Below the pieces are notes generated by a model. The model saw only the letters and a list, made by a program, of their open reading frames with translations. It made no database searches and was not told the DNA's origin. 64,000 nt of DNA from JARFQW01 sp963842955 (lineage in GTDB: Bacteria > Pseudomonadota > Gammaproteobacteria > Steroidobacterales > XN24), in the NCBI GenBank assembly GCA_963842955.1, contig CAWJIJ010000011.1, forward strand, positions 372,001 through 436,000, in the 5' to 3' direction. A program made the position numbers and the translations under genes. Positions 51,720 through 60,945 of this stretch are shown piece by piece (the first letter of the stretch is position 1; each line of letters opens with the position of its first letter).

Positions 51720-51978
51720 GTCTAGAGCCTCGCTGAATAATGACAGGCCCTCCGAAAACTCTTGCCCGCGGCCGCTGACCGGTGAAGGATCGAGCGTTCC
51801 ACGAACGGTTCCGAAGCGCCGGGAGCTGAAATGTAGCCCGACATTGTAACTCGGCCCATGGGAAAACTCAGGCGTTTTAACGTGAAATGCCCTGCAGGTC
51901 CCGTGCCTGTTTCGCATTTTGGCTACACGGCCCGGCGGCGCGTATCATAAAGGGCTTCGTTCACGACCCCTGCGCCGC

Positions 51979-54852
51979 ATGCAAACGATACGCATTCGGG
52001 GTGCCCGCACCCACAATCTGCAGAACCTGGATCTGGATCTGCCCCGGGACCGGCTGATTGTTATCACCGGGCTTTCCGGGTCGGGCAAGTCGTCCCTGGC
52101 CTTCGACACGATATATGCCGAGGGTCAGCGCCGTTACGTGGAATCCCTGTCCGCCTACGCGCGGCAATTCCTGTCGATGATGGAGAAACCCGACGTCGAG
52201 TCCATCGAGGGCCTGTCGCCGGCGATTTCCATCGAGCAGAAATCCACCTCCCACAATCCCCGCTCCACCGTTGGCACGGTCACGGAGATCTACGACTATC
52301 TGCGGCTCCTCTACGCCCGGGCCGGGACCCCTCGGTGCCCGGACCATCACGAGGAACTCGAAGCCCAGACGGTCAGCCAGATGGTGGACCAGGTGCTCGC
52401 GTTGCCGGAGGGTTCGAGACTGCTTCTTCTGGCTCCGGTCGTTCGGGACCGCAAGGGCGAGCATGCTCACATGCTGGCCGAGCTCCGCGCCCAGGGCTTT
52501 GTTCGGGCGCGCATCGACGGCGAGATCTGGGAGCTGGACGATCCGCCGCCGCTGGACCTGCACCGCAAGCACTCCATCGACGTGGTCGTGGACCGATTCA
52601 AGGTCCGCGATGACCTGGGCCAGAGACTGGCGGAGTCCTTCGAGACGGCCCTGAAGCTCGCCGAAGGGGTGGCCAGCATCGCCTTCATGGACGAAACGGA
52701 ACGCGAAGAGTTCCTCTTTTCGGATCGATTCGCCTGCCCCGTCTGCGGGTACAGCATCCCGGAACTCGAGCCGCGGATGTTTTCGTTCAACAACCCCGCG
52801 GGCGCCTGCGGGGCCTGCGACGGCCTCGGCGTGCAGCAGTTCTTTGACCCGGAGCGGGTCGCCGCGCATCCGCACCTCAGCCTTGCCGGCGGCGCCATCC
52901 GCGGCTGGGACCGGCGCAACGCTTACTATTTTCAGCTAATCCAGTGCCTGGCTGAACACTACGATTTCGACATCGAACAGGCCTTTGCCGATCTGCCGGA
53001 GAACATCCGCAAGATCGTTCTGTTCGGCAGCGGAACCACCAAGATCGCGTTCAAGTATTTCGATGGTCGAGGCGGCATGGTCAGCCGCAAGCACCGCTTC
53101 GAGGGCATCGTGCCCAACATGGAGCGCCGCTACCGGGAAACCGAGTCAGTGACCGTCCGCGAGGAACTGGCCAAATACCTGAGTACGCAGGCCTGCCCCA
53201 AGTGCGCCGGCACGCGGCTCAATCCGGCTGCCCGCAACGTGTTCGTCGACAACCGGGAACTCCCGAGCGTGACCTCGATGTCCGTCGGAGATGCGCGGGA
53301 TTTCTTCGAGCAGCTGGACCTGCCGGGCTGGCGGGGCGAAATCGCCCGCAAGATCGTCAAGGAAATCGGCGACCGCCTGCGGTTTCTTGTTGACGTGGGT
53401 CTCGACTACCTGACCCTGGACCGCAGCGCCGAGACGCTCTCCGGCGGCGAGGCCCAGCGAATCCGGCTGGCCAGCCAGATCGGATCCGGTCTCGTTGGCG
53501 TCATGTACATCCTGGATGAACCCTCCATTGGCCTGCACCAGCGGGACAACCGGCGCCTGCTCAACACGCTCACCCACCTGCGGGATATCGGCAACACGGT
53601 CATCGTCGTCGAACACGACGAGGAAGCCATCGAGTCCGCCGACTATGTCCTGGATATCGGCCCGGGCGCCGGCGTTCATGGGGGATGCATCGTTGCCCAG
53701 GGCACGCCGGCTGACGTCAAGGCGAACGCTGCCTCCCTGACCGGGCAATATCTTTCCGGGCGGCGAAACATTCCCATACCCGACGAACGGCACGCGCCTG
53801 ACAACCGTCATCGGATCACCATTCGTGGCGCCAGCGGAAACAACCTGCGGAACCTGGACGTCTCCATTCCGGTGGGCTTGTTTACCTGTATCACCGGCGT
53901 CTCGGGATCGGGGAAATCCACGCTCGTCAACGACACGCTCTACCTGACGGCGGCGCACACACTCAACGGCGCCGCCACCAGCCCGGCTCCCCACGAGGCC
54001 ATCGACGGACTCGAGCAGATCGACAAGGTCATCGATATCAGCCAGAGCCCCATCGGCCGCACGCCCCGGTCCAATCCGGCGACGTACAGCGGCCTGTTCA
54101 CGCCGATCCGGGAGCTTTTTGCCAACACCTCTGAAGCACGGACAAGGGGCTACAAGCCGGGCCGCTTCAGCTTCAACGTCAAGGGCGGACGCTGCGAGGC
54201 CTGCCAGGGAGACGGCGTGCTGAAGGTGGAAATGCACTTTCTTCCTGACGTCTATGTGCCTTGCGACGTCTGCCGCGGCAAGCGCTACAACCGCGAGACG
54301 CTGGAAATTCGCTACAAGGGACGAAACATCCACGAAGTGCTCGAAATGACCATCGAGGATGCCCTGGTGTTTTTCACGAACATCCCGGTCCTGAAACGCA
54401 AGCTCCAGACCCTGATGGATGTGGGCCTGTCCTACGTGAAACTGGGCCAGAACGCGACGACCCTCTCCGGCGGCGAGGCCCAGCGAGTCAAGCTGGCCAA
54501 GGAGCTTTCCAAGCGGGATACGGGCAAGACCCTCTATATCCTCGACGAGCCCACGACCGGCCTCCACTTTCACGATATTGCGCAGCTTCTGACCGTGCTG
54601 CACCGGCTGAGGGATCACGGCAACACCGTTGTCGTCATCGAGCACAATCTCGACGTGATCAAGACGGCGGACTGGGTGATCGACCTGGGGCCCGAGGGCG
54701 GCAGTGGCGGCGGGACCCTGGTGGCGGAAGGCACCCCTGAAACGGTCAGCCGCGTTGCCGGCTCCTACACCGGGGAGTATCTCGGATCGGCTCTCGCCGG
54801 CAGGGGCAGTACCGCAGCCGCAAAGGGCAAACGGGCCCGGGCCGGACGATGA
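51979..54852 (+). CDS. uvrA: UvrABC excinuclease subunit A
   Basis: 957 residues from the ATG at 51979, which begins MQTIRIRGARTHNL as in all UvrA; the earlier in-frame ATG (51919) adds an unlikely leader. Two ABC ATPase halves: Walker A GLSGSGKSS at 31-39 and a second GVSGSGKST, each with an LSGGEAQR signature. Zinc-module cysteines are in FACPVCGYSI, GACGACDG, CEACQGDG and CDVCRGKRYN. It recognises bulky DNA lesions in nucleotide excision repair. The next gene begins within its stop codon. Confidence 0.98.
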   Translation: MQTIRIRGARTHNLQNLDLDLPRDRLIVITGLSGSGKSSLAFDTIYAEGQRRYVESLSAYARQFLSMMEKPDVESIEGLSPAISIEQKSTSHNPRSTVGTVTEIYDYLRLLYARAGTPRCPDHHEELEAQTVSQMVDQVLALPEGSRLLLLAPVVRDRKGEHAHMLAELRAQGFVRARIDGEIWELDDPPPLDLHRKHSIDVVVDRFKVRDDLGQRLAESFETALKLAEGVASIAFMDETEREEFLFSDRFACPVCGYSIPELEPRMFSFNNPAGACGACDGLGVQQFFDPERVAAHPHLSLAGGAIRGWDRRNAYYFQLIQCLAEHYDFDIEQAFADLPENIRKIVLFGSGTTKIAFKYFDGRGGMVSRKHRFEGIVPNMERRYRETESVTVREELAKYLSTQACPKCAGTRLNPAARNVFVDNRELPSVTSMSVGDARDFFEQLDLPGWRGEIARKIVKEIGDRLRFLVDVGLDYLTLDRSAETLSGGEAQRIRLASQIGSGLVGVMYILDEPSIGLHQRDNRRLLNTLTHLRDIGNTVIVVEHDEEAIESADYVLDIGPGAGVHGGCIVAQGTPADVKANAASLTGQYLSGRRNIPIPDERHAPDNRHRITIRGASGNNLRNLDVSIPVGLFTCITGVSGSGKSTLVNDTLYLTAAHTLNGAATSPAPHEAIDGLEQIDKVIDISQSPIGRTPRSNPATYSGLFTPIRELFANTSEARTRGYKPGRFSFNVKGGRCEACQGDGVLKVEMHFLPDVYVPCDVCRGKRYNRETLEIRYKGRNIHEVLEMTIEDALVFFTNIPVLKRKLQTLMDVGLSYVKLGQNATTLSGGEAQRVKLAKELSKRDTGKTLYILDEPTTGLHFHDIAQLLTVLHRLRDHGNTVVVIEHNLDVIKTADWVIDLGPEGGSGGGTLVAEGTPETVSRVAGSYTGEYLGSALAGRGSTAAAKGKRARAGR

Positions 54853-55856
54853 GAACCCTGGCACTTGCCCTGGGTGCGCTGGCGACAGGCATCTTCCCGG
54901 GTTTCGGAGGGGCGAATGGCGCCACTCTGGAGTCAATAATGCTGGAGGGCCTCGGCGGCAAGCTTTTCTCCCCAGGCCATATGCACGAGGTCCGGCGAGG
55001 GAAGGTGGCCCGGATCGACGCCAAGCCGCTGGACGTCCGGGAGTTGGCCGCCGCAGTCGCCTGCCTCGTGGACAGGCCGACCGAACAGGTCCTGGCACCG
55101 TTTGTCGACGTGGTCGGAACACTGCCCGGAACAACCCTGGAGGACTACGCCTCCATTGACCCCGCCAGCCCGAACCCTGCACTCGAGCGTGTCACCCTCG
55201 GGCCGCGGGCCAAAGCGGAACTCCCGCGATACAAGGGTTTCACCGAGGGCATTGGCATCAATCTCTCCGAGTCAGAACTCCATGCCGCCCGCGCGCTGCC
55301 CGGGAGGCAGGATGCCCTCAACGCGTTTGTCCGGTCAGTGGCGAAGAAACGCTATACGGCCTACGCACAGAGCGGTCTCAACGGGATTCCTCCATACGTC
55401 CGCGGACCCGGATGGCAAATCAGCCCGGCAGAGGAAATGCTGCGCGACCTGGCAGAGATCGCAAGGCTTCCGGAACTTTCACCCGATCTCCTGAATGCCT
55501 GGCGGGACTATCCGGTCAACCAGCCGGCCAATTCCCGCGACGGACACTACTGGCTGCGGGCCGACCTGGACGGCAGGCCGGCCCTGATCCTTACCCACCG
55601 CCTCGTCCTGTCGGAAGCGAACATGGACCTGGTCGCCATTCGCCACTACTACTTCTCCCACTTCTTCGATTCCGGCCAGGCCATGGCGCTGGTCACCGAG
55701 GTGCCCGAGGGCCGGCTGCTTGTCTACGCCGGCCGATTCTGGGTTGACGGCTGGACAGGTACGCCGTCGCTCAAGCAGAAAATCGGGGCGAAGATGCTCC
55801 GGAAAAAGATGTCCGGATTGCTCGACGACCAGGGGGTCTGCGCCCGGGGCACCTGA
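54849..55856 (+). CDS. Exported hypothetical protein coupled to uvrA
   Basis: 335 residues, overlapping the uvrA stop by 4 bp (ATGA). A signal peptide is likely (TLALALGALATGIFPGFGGANG). The mature part contains RVTLGPRAKAELPRYKGF, SELHAARALPGRQDALNAF, then KRYTAYAQSGLNGIPPYVR and a C-terminal stretch with RHYYFSHFFDSGQAMALVTE and FWVDGWTG. I do not know the family. The combination of a signal and tight coupling to a DNA-repair gene is odd, and the coupling may only be positional. No catalytic motif is obvious. The following small membrane-protein gene is 53 bp away on the same strand. Confidence 0.7.
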   Translation: MRTLALALGALATGIFPGFGGANGATLESIMLEGLGGKLFSPGHMHEVRRGKVARIDAKPLDVRELAAAVACLVDRPTEQVLAPFVDVVGTLPGTTLEDYASIDPASPNPALERVTLGPRAKAELPRYKGFTEGIGINLSESELHAARALPGRQDALNAFVRSVAKKRYTAYAQSGLNGIPPYVRGPGWQISPAEEMLRDLAEIARLPELSPDLLNAWRDYPVNQPANSRDGHYWLRADLDGRPALILTHRLVLSEANMDLVAIRHYYFSHFFDSGQAMALVTEVPEGRLLVYAGRFWVDGWTGTPSLKQKIGAKMLRKKMSGLLDDQGVCARGT

Positions 55857-55909
55857 AGGTCATCGGCTCGTCTAGACTTTCCTCCATAGGACTCTTGGGG
55901 GCAGTCATC

Positions 55910-56468
55910 ATGAAACGTCTTCTGCTGGCCAGCTTTCTGGCCGCGCTGGCGGTGTTTTTCTGGGGTTTTCTGTTCTGGGGCCTGAGCCCTTTGCCAGGAT
56001 CGGTGATGAAATCCACCGTTGACGACCTGGACGCCCAGGCGGCCCTTGCGGAGAACCTTCCCTGAGTCGGGTGTGTACTTCGTCCCTTCGCCTTCAGCCG
56101 ACCCCCAGGCCATGGAGGCCCTGCACCGGGCGGGCCCGCTCGCGATGGTTCATATCCAGAGGGACGGCCGGCCCGCGATGGATCCCGGCATCTTCGTCTC
56201 GGGTTTCGCCCACGGGTGGGTGGTCTGCCTGCTCCTGGGGTGGCTCCTGTTCCGAGCCGGCCCGGCCCTTCCGCGCTATCGGTCCCGGGTCCTGTTTATC
56301 GCCGTGGCGGGTTTCGCGGCGGCCCTGTTTATCGACTACGGGGCCACCATCTGGTGGTACAGCAATCGAAGCTGGCAACTGTTGAACCTGGCCTACAGCA
56401 CCACGGCATGGCTGGTGGCCGGGCTCGTGCTGGCGGCCTTTATCAGGCCGGCCAGGCCGCGCGCCTGA
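55910..56468 (+). CDS. Small membrane protein of unknown function, one +1 frameshift
   Basis: The ATG at 55910 opens a frame (MKRLLLASFLAALAVFFWGF, then SPLPGSVMKSTVDDLDAQA) that stops at 56063-56065. In the next frame the protein continues PESGVYFVPSPSADPQAME and on through GIFVSGFAHGWVVCLLLGWL and IAVAGFAAALFIDYGATIWW to 56468. Removing one C from the run at 56060-56062 joins them into about 185 residues with four membrane helices. The joined form resembles a widespread unnamed inner-membrane family starting with a single helix, a periplasmic loop and three more helices. Function unknown. Confidence 0.72.
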
Positions 56469-56482
56469 GGCATGCCGAAGGT

Positions 56483-58183
56483 TCAGTAGCCGGCCGCGTG
56501 GCCGTCCTTGCGAGACTCCGACGCGCCGATGTAGACGCCTTTTTCGTGGTCCCGGTAGATCGCCTGGTAGCCGCCGTATCCGCCTAGGCTGGTCTGCACC
56601 TTGTGGCCTCGCTGGAGCAGACCGCGAACGGTCTCGGGGGAAAAGCCGTTTTCCAGCCCTACCACGCCTCCATCGCTCATCTGTTCACCGGTCGGCTGGC
56701 TCGAGCCGGTGTGCCGAAGACGCGGCGCATCCCCGGCCTCCTGCAGGTTCATACCAAAATCGATCATGTTGACGAGGATTTGCACATGGCCTTGCGGCTG
56801 CATCGCACCACCCATGACCCCGAAGCTCATGACCGGCTTGCCGTCGCGGGTCACGAAGGCCGGGATGATGGTGTGAAATGGCCTTTTTCCCGGTTCATAG
56901 ACGTTGGCGTGACCCGGCTCCAGGCTGAAAAGCTCGCCGCGATCCTGCAGGACGAACCCGAGATTTCCCGGCGTCATTCCCGATCCCATGCCCCGGTAGT
57001 TGGACTGGATCAACGAAACCATGTTGCCGTCGGCGTCCGCGACCGTCAGGTAGATCGTGTCCCCGTCCTCAAGGGCCGCATCGCCGGACGGGTAGGCCTT
57101 CGCGGCCCGGTCCGGGTCGATCAGCGCCCGCCGCTTGGCCGCATACTTTTTTGAAATCAGGCCTTCGACGGGAACGTCGGCAAAATCCATGTCCGCGTAG
57201 AATCTCGCCCGGTCCTCGAAGGCCAGTTTCTTGGCCTCGACCAGCAGGTGGAGGTACTCGGCGCTGTCATGACCCATGGCCCGGAGATCGTAGGATTCCA
57301 GGACATTGAGCATCTGCAGGGCAGCGATGCCCTGGCCGTTGGGCGGCAATTCCCAGATGTCGTAGCCCCGATAGTTTGTCGAGACCGGCTTCACCCACTC
57401 CGAGCGGTGGCTGGCCAGGTCCTCGTAGGTGAGAAAACCTCCCTGCTCGGCCATGTAGTCCGCGATGGCCCGGGCCATATCACCCTTGTAGAAGGCGTCG
57501 CGGCCCTCCCTGCCAAGTGTCTCGTAGGTGTCGGCAAGACGCGGATTGCGAAAGATTTCGCCCTTGACGGGCGCCCGCCCGCCAGGAAGATAAATCTCGG
57601 CAAAACCCGGGAAATCCTTCAGCCGCTCGGCGTTACGCCCCCAGTAGTACGCGATCACCTCGGAGAGCGGAAACCCCTCTCGCGCATAACGCACCGCTGG
57701 CGCCAGCACGTCAGCCATAGGCAGGCGGCCGTATCTGTCGTGTAGTTCGAACCAGCCGTCGACCGCTCCGGGCACGCTCACCGGCAACGGTCCAAAGGCC
57801 GGGATTTTTTCCAGCCCCCGCTTGCGGAGTTCCTCGAGGGTCAGCGAACGGGGCGAACGGCCGCTGGCGTTAAGCCCCGTCAGTTCCTTCTTCCCGCTGT
57901 CCCAGACGATGGCGTAGAGGTCTCCCCCGATACCGCAGCCCGTGGGTTCCATCAGGCCCAGGGCGGCGTTGGCCGCGATCGCCGCGTCCACCGCGCTGCC
58001 TCCCTGCTTGAGTACGTCGAGGGCGATCTGGGTGGCCAGGGGCTGGCTCGTTGCGGCCATACCGTGGACCGCGTAGACCTCGGACCGGGTCGTGAAAGGC
58101 TTATCGGAAAGCCGGTCGGAGCTGATCGACATGGGACTTACCGTCATCAGAAACAGGGCAAAACATAAACCGGCTCGTGACAT
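56483..58183 (-). CDS. ggt: Gamma-glutamyltransferase
   Basis: 566 residues from the ATG at 58183, which gives a signal peptide (LCFALFLMTVSPMS). Large-subunit blocks: GGSAVDAAIAANAALGLMEP and TGCGIGGDLYAIVW. The autoprocessing threonine is in EDGDTIYLTVADADGN, and MVSLIQSNYRGMGSGM is the substrate-binding loop of the small subunit. The protein is exported to the periplasm, splits itself and removes gamma-glutamyl groups from glutathione. The branch (TIYLTV form) is the one common in environmental bacteria. A nitrilase acting on deaminated glutathione is also encoded in this window. Confidence 0.94.
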   Translation of the reverse strand: MSRAGLCFALFLMTVSPMSISSDRLSDKPFTTRSEVYAVHGMAATSQPLATQIALDVLKQGGSAVDAAIAANAALGLMEPTGCGIGGDLYAIVWDSGKKELTGLNASGRSPRSLTLEELRKRGLEKIPAFGPLPVSVPGAVDGWFELHDRYGRLPMADVLAPAVRYAREGFPLSEVIAYYWGRNAERLKDFPGFAEIYLPGGRAPVKGEIFRNPRLADTYETLGREGRDAFYKGDMARAIADYMAEQGGFLTYEDLASHRSEWVKPVSTNYRGYDIWELPPNGQGIAALQMLNVLESYDLRAMGHDSAEYLHLLVEAKKLAFEDRARFYADMDFADVPVEGLISKKYAAKRRALIDPDRAAKAYPSGDAALEDGDTIYLTVADADGNMVSLIQSNYRGMGSGMTPGNLGFVLQDRGELFSLEPGHANVYEPGKRPFHTIIPAFVTRDGKPVMSFGVMGGAMQPQGHVQILVNMIDFGMNLQEAGDAPRLRHTGSSQPTGEQMSDGGVVGLENGFSPETVRGLLQRGHKVQTSLGGYGGYQAIYRDHEKGVYIGASESRKDGHAAGY

Positions 58184-58273
58184 GGGTTTCGCGTTCCTTC
58201 TCGCGCAGGCCCCGGAGCCGGGGCGGCATGGATGTCCATCGATGATGCCTGAATGAATCACCGGTGTTAACCG

Positions 58274-58279
58274 TATAAT
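58274..58279 (+). promoter_or_regulatory. Perfect -10 box just before the SLC13 transporter start
   Basis: TATAAT lies with its last base 9 nt before the ATG at 58289. No -35 consensus is seen 17 bp upstream and no ribosome binding site lies between. If it is used, the transcript would start at or next to the ATG, giving a leaderless mRNA. Confidence 0.4.
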
Positions 58280-58288
58280 CCGGCGGCC

Positions 58289-60052
58289 ATGAACTTCGAC
58301 ACCCTAATGACCCTGGCCACGATCGCCGCGGTTACCGCCGGCCTCGTATTCACCCGGATCGGACCGGACATCCTGCTGCTGGGCGCCCTGTCCGTTCTGC
58401 TGGCATTTGGCGTCGTCACGCCGGCGGAGGGACTATCGGGGTTCGCCAACGAAGGCATGCTGGCCATCGCCGCCTTCTACGTGGTCTCGGCCGGCCTCCG
58501 GGAGACCGGCGCCCTGTCGGCCGTTGTGGACCGCTTCTTCAAGCAGACCGGCAGCCTGAGCGTGGCGAAGTTCCGCATGATGCTTCCGGTCATGGTGATG
58601 AGCGCATTCGTGAACAACACACCGGTTGTTGCAGCGTTCATCCCGGCCGTCAGGGACTGGGCGAGAAAGGTCGGTTTGTCCCCTTCGGCCTTCCTGATGC
58701 CCCTGTCCTTCGCCGCGATCCTGGGTGGCCTTTGCACGATTGTTGGGACGAGCACGAACCTCGTCGTCAACGGTCTCCTGATTGCCGAAACCTCCAGCAG
58801 CGGCCTGGGTTTTTTCGAACTGGCCGCCGTCGGCGTGCCGTGTGCGCTCGCGGGCATGGCCTATGTACTCGTTGCCGGCCCCAGGCTTCTGCCGGACCGC
58901 ATCCCCGCCGTGGAGCAGTTGACCGACCCGCGCGAATACACCGTGGAAATGAGTGTCGACGAGGCCGGCGGCTTAACCGGGCGTCGAATCGGCGAGGCCG
59001 GACTGCGCAACCTTCCCGGCCTGTACCTGGTCGAAATCGAACGGCGCGGGCACATTCTCGCTGCGGTCTCACCGGAAGAACGCCTGGAAGCCGGCGACCG
59101 GCTTGTGTTCGCCGGCATCACGGAATCAGTGATCGACCTGCAGCGCATTCGCGGTCTGACGCCGGCGGCAGGCCAGACCTTCAAGCTGGATGCCCCTGAA
59201 GACGAACGGCGGTTCTACGAAACGGTGCTAGCGGCCAGTTCACCGGTCACCGGCAAAACCGTGCGGGAGAGCCGTTTCCGAACCCGGTATGGGGCGGTCG
59301 TGATCGCGGTGGCCCGTGACGGCCAGCGGGTTAGCGGGAAGATCGGAGACATTCGACTCATGCCCGGCGACACCTTGCTGCTGGAATCCGGAACCGATTT
59401 CAGCGAGCGCTTCCGCCACTCGCGTGACTTCCTGCTCGTGAGTCCCATTCACGACGCCACGCCGGTGCGCTCCGACCGGGCGCCCGCCGCCTGGGCCATA
59501 CTGGCCGGCGTCGTACTGGCCGCCGCCACGGGGCTGCTGCCCCTGGTCATCGCAGCCCTCTTGGGAGCCGGCGCGATGATTGCCAGCCGCTGCCTGTCCG
59601 CCTCCGCCGCGCGGGCGAGCATTGACCTCCAGGTGCTTATCGTCATTGCCGCCGCCTTCGGTCTCGGCCAGGCCATGCAGGTTTCGGGCGCCGGGACCCT
59701 GGTCGGCCGCGCCGCCATGGCGGTTGCGGGGGACCATCCCATGGCCGTGTTGTCCGCGGTCTATGTCGCCACGGCCGTGCTGACCGCGGTCGTCACCAAC
59801 AACGCAGCGGCCGTCCTGATGTTTCCCGTGGGCCTCTCCGCGGCCACCGAAGTGGGCCTGTCCCCGGAAGCCACCGCCGTGGCCATAGCGCTGGCCGCGT
59901 CGGCAAGTTTTGCCACGCCGGTTGGATATCAGACCAACCTGATGGTTTACGGACCCGGCGGCTATCGCTTCACGGACTACCTGCGCTTCGGGCTGCCGCT
60001 CACGGTGATCGTCGGCGTGATCGGCCTGCTGATCATTCCGCGGGTGTGGTAG
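58289..60052 (+). CDS. SLC13/CitT-like permease with two RCK_C (TrkA-C) domains
   Basis: 587 residues. Membrane helices at both ends carry the paired family motifs: MSAFVNNTPVVAAFIPAV in the first half and AVVTNNAAAVLMFPVGLSA in the second, each with the NN(T/A) turn of the ion-transporter superfamily. TNLVVNGLLI and FATPVGYQTNLMVYGPGGYR are the twin conserved loops. Between them (about residues 205-375) lie two RCK_C domains, for example LEAGDRLVFAG and MPGDTLLLESG. Such proteins carry dicarboxylates, sulfate or other anions across the inner membrane. With an assimilatory sulfurylase 7 kb away, sulfate is possible but not shown. Its end overlaps the convergent gene by 20 bp. Confidence 0.9.
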   Translation: MNFDTLMTLATIAAVTAGLVFTRIGPDILLLGALSVLLAFGVVTPAEGLSGFANEGMLAIAAFYVVSAGLRETGALSAVVDRFFKQTGSLSVAKFRMMLPVMVMSAFVNNTPVVAAFIPAVRDWARKVGLSPSAFLMPLSFAAILGGLCTIVGTSTNLVVNGLLIAETSSSGLGFFELAAVGVPCALAGMAYVLVAGPRLLPDRIPAVEQLTDPREYTVEMSVDEAGGLTGRRIGEAGLRNLPGLYLVEIERRGHILAAVSPEERLEAGDRLVFAGITESVIDLQRIRGLTPAAGQTFKLDAPEDERRFYETVLAASSPVTGKTVRESRFRTRYGAVVIAVARDGQRVSGKIGDIRLMPGDTLLLESGTDFSERFRHSRDFLLVSPIHDATPVRSDRAPAAWAILAGVVLAAATGLLPLVIAALLGAGAMIASRCLSASAARASIDLQVLIVIAAAFGLGQAMQVSGAGTLVGRAAMAVAGDHPMAVLSAVYVATAVLTAVVTNNAAAVLMFPVGLSAATEVGLSPEATAVAIALAASASFATPVGYQTNLMVYGPGGYRFTDYLRFGLPLTVIVGVIGLLIIPRVW

Positions 60053-60905
60053 CGCCGGGGTCTGAACCGTAAATCCAGAAAAAGGCGCCGGGGATATCCA
60101 CGGCAAACCGGCGTCCGTCCAGCGCGCCCAGGCCGATGCGCCCGTCAGCCAGGCCCCGGTACGAGCCGCCTGCCTCGGCGGTCAGACCACCAAGACGCAG
60201 GCCACCCAGGTTCACGGCAACCGGGGCGTTGCCTCCACCCACGGTGTCCAGCACGTCGGGAGAGAGGATGAGGTCCGCGTTTTCTCCCAGGGCAAGTTCG
60301 AGGCGAAGATACACCTGCTGACCGTCAGGCGCCTCGACACTCACGTCGACGTACGCCAGACGGTCGGCGATCACCATCGGGACCGCCGCCGCGCTCCTGG
60401 GAGGTCGATAGGAACGGGGGCGATGCAGACGCAGAGTTTCCCGGGCGGCGTCCACCTCTATCACCGCACGCCGCATCAGGTCGTGACCCAGCAACCCATC
60501 GACGCCTTCCACGGACTGGTCGGCGAGGAGAATCGCATGCTCGCGGAGCACAAGGTCACCGAGGGTCAGTTCAACATTCTCCGCAGCCCGGCCGGTCCAT
60601 TCCGGTCCCAGACTGGATGCAAGACGGACACGCCCGGCCGGTCTTGCCCCGGGAACCGGACGTTCGGACCCATGGCTCATCACAATGACCGGCACAAGAC
60701 TGTCTAAACGAAACCGGAAACCCGTCTCGCCGTTCACGGTCACCGGAATGACCAGCCCATTGCTTGTGTCCGGGTCAAGGGGCACCGAGGCCGGCTCGGC
60801 GTTCCAAGTGGCCGGCGCCCCTCGATTCTCATGGAAGAAACGAAAATTGTTGAGGTCCTCGCAGCCCGTGGCGAGGACCGCGGCCATCAGCACCATGAGA
60901 CGCAT
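60033..60905 (-). CDS. Retropepsin-like lipoprotein with degenerate active site
   Basis: 290 residues from the ATG at 60905, which gives a lipobox (VLATGC). PVTVNGETGFRFRLDSLVP stands where retropepsins have (F)xxDTG, and the second half has SVEGVDGLLGHDLMRRAVIEVDAARETLRLH, the strongly conserved flap-to-end region of bacterial aspartyl-protease-like proteins. The catalytic DTG is replaced by DSL, so proteolysis is doubtful and a binding role is more likely. A second, weaker repeat of the fold is in VYLRLELALGENADLILSPDVLD. It lies 40 bp downstream of the nucleotidase gene on the same strand. Confidence 0.75.
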   Translation of the reverse strand: MRLMVLMAAVLATGCEDLNNFRFFHENRGAPATWNAEPASVPLDPDTSNGLVIPVTVNGETGFRFRLDSLVPVIVMSHGSERPVPGARPAGRVRLASSLGPEWTGRAAENVELTLGDLVLREHAILLADQSVEGVDGLLGHDLMRRAVIEVDAARETLRLHRPRSYRPPRSAAAVPMVIADRLAYVDVSVEAPDGQQVYLRLELALGENADLILSPDVLDTVGGGNAPVAVNLGGLRLGGLTAEAGGSYRGLADGRIGLGALDGRRFAVDIPGAFFWIYGSDPGATTPAE

Positions 60906-60945
60906 GACCCGCTTCACGGTAGCGAACGTTCCCGGGCGCAGGACC

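Noticed and set aside
51720..51978. LexA/SOS box between ssb and uvrA
   Set aside because: The best candidate (CTGTCATTATTCAG on the minus strand) lacks the CTGT-N8-ACAG spacing, so no SOS control is claimed.
53146..55182. A 678-codon open frame on the minus strand
   Set aside because: Antisense to uvrA and its neighbour; no family features.
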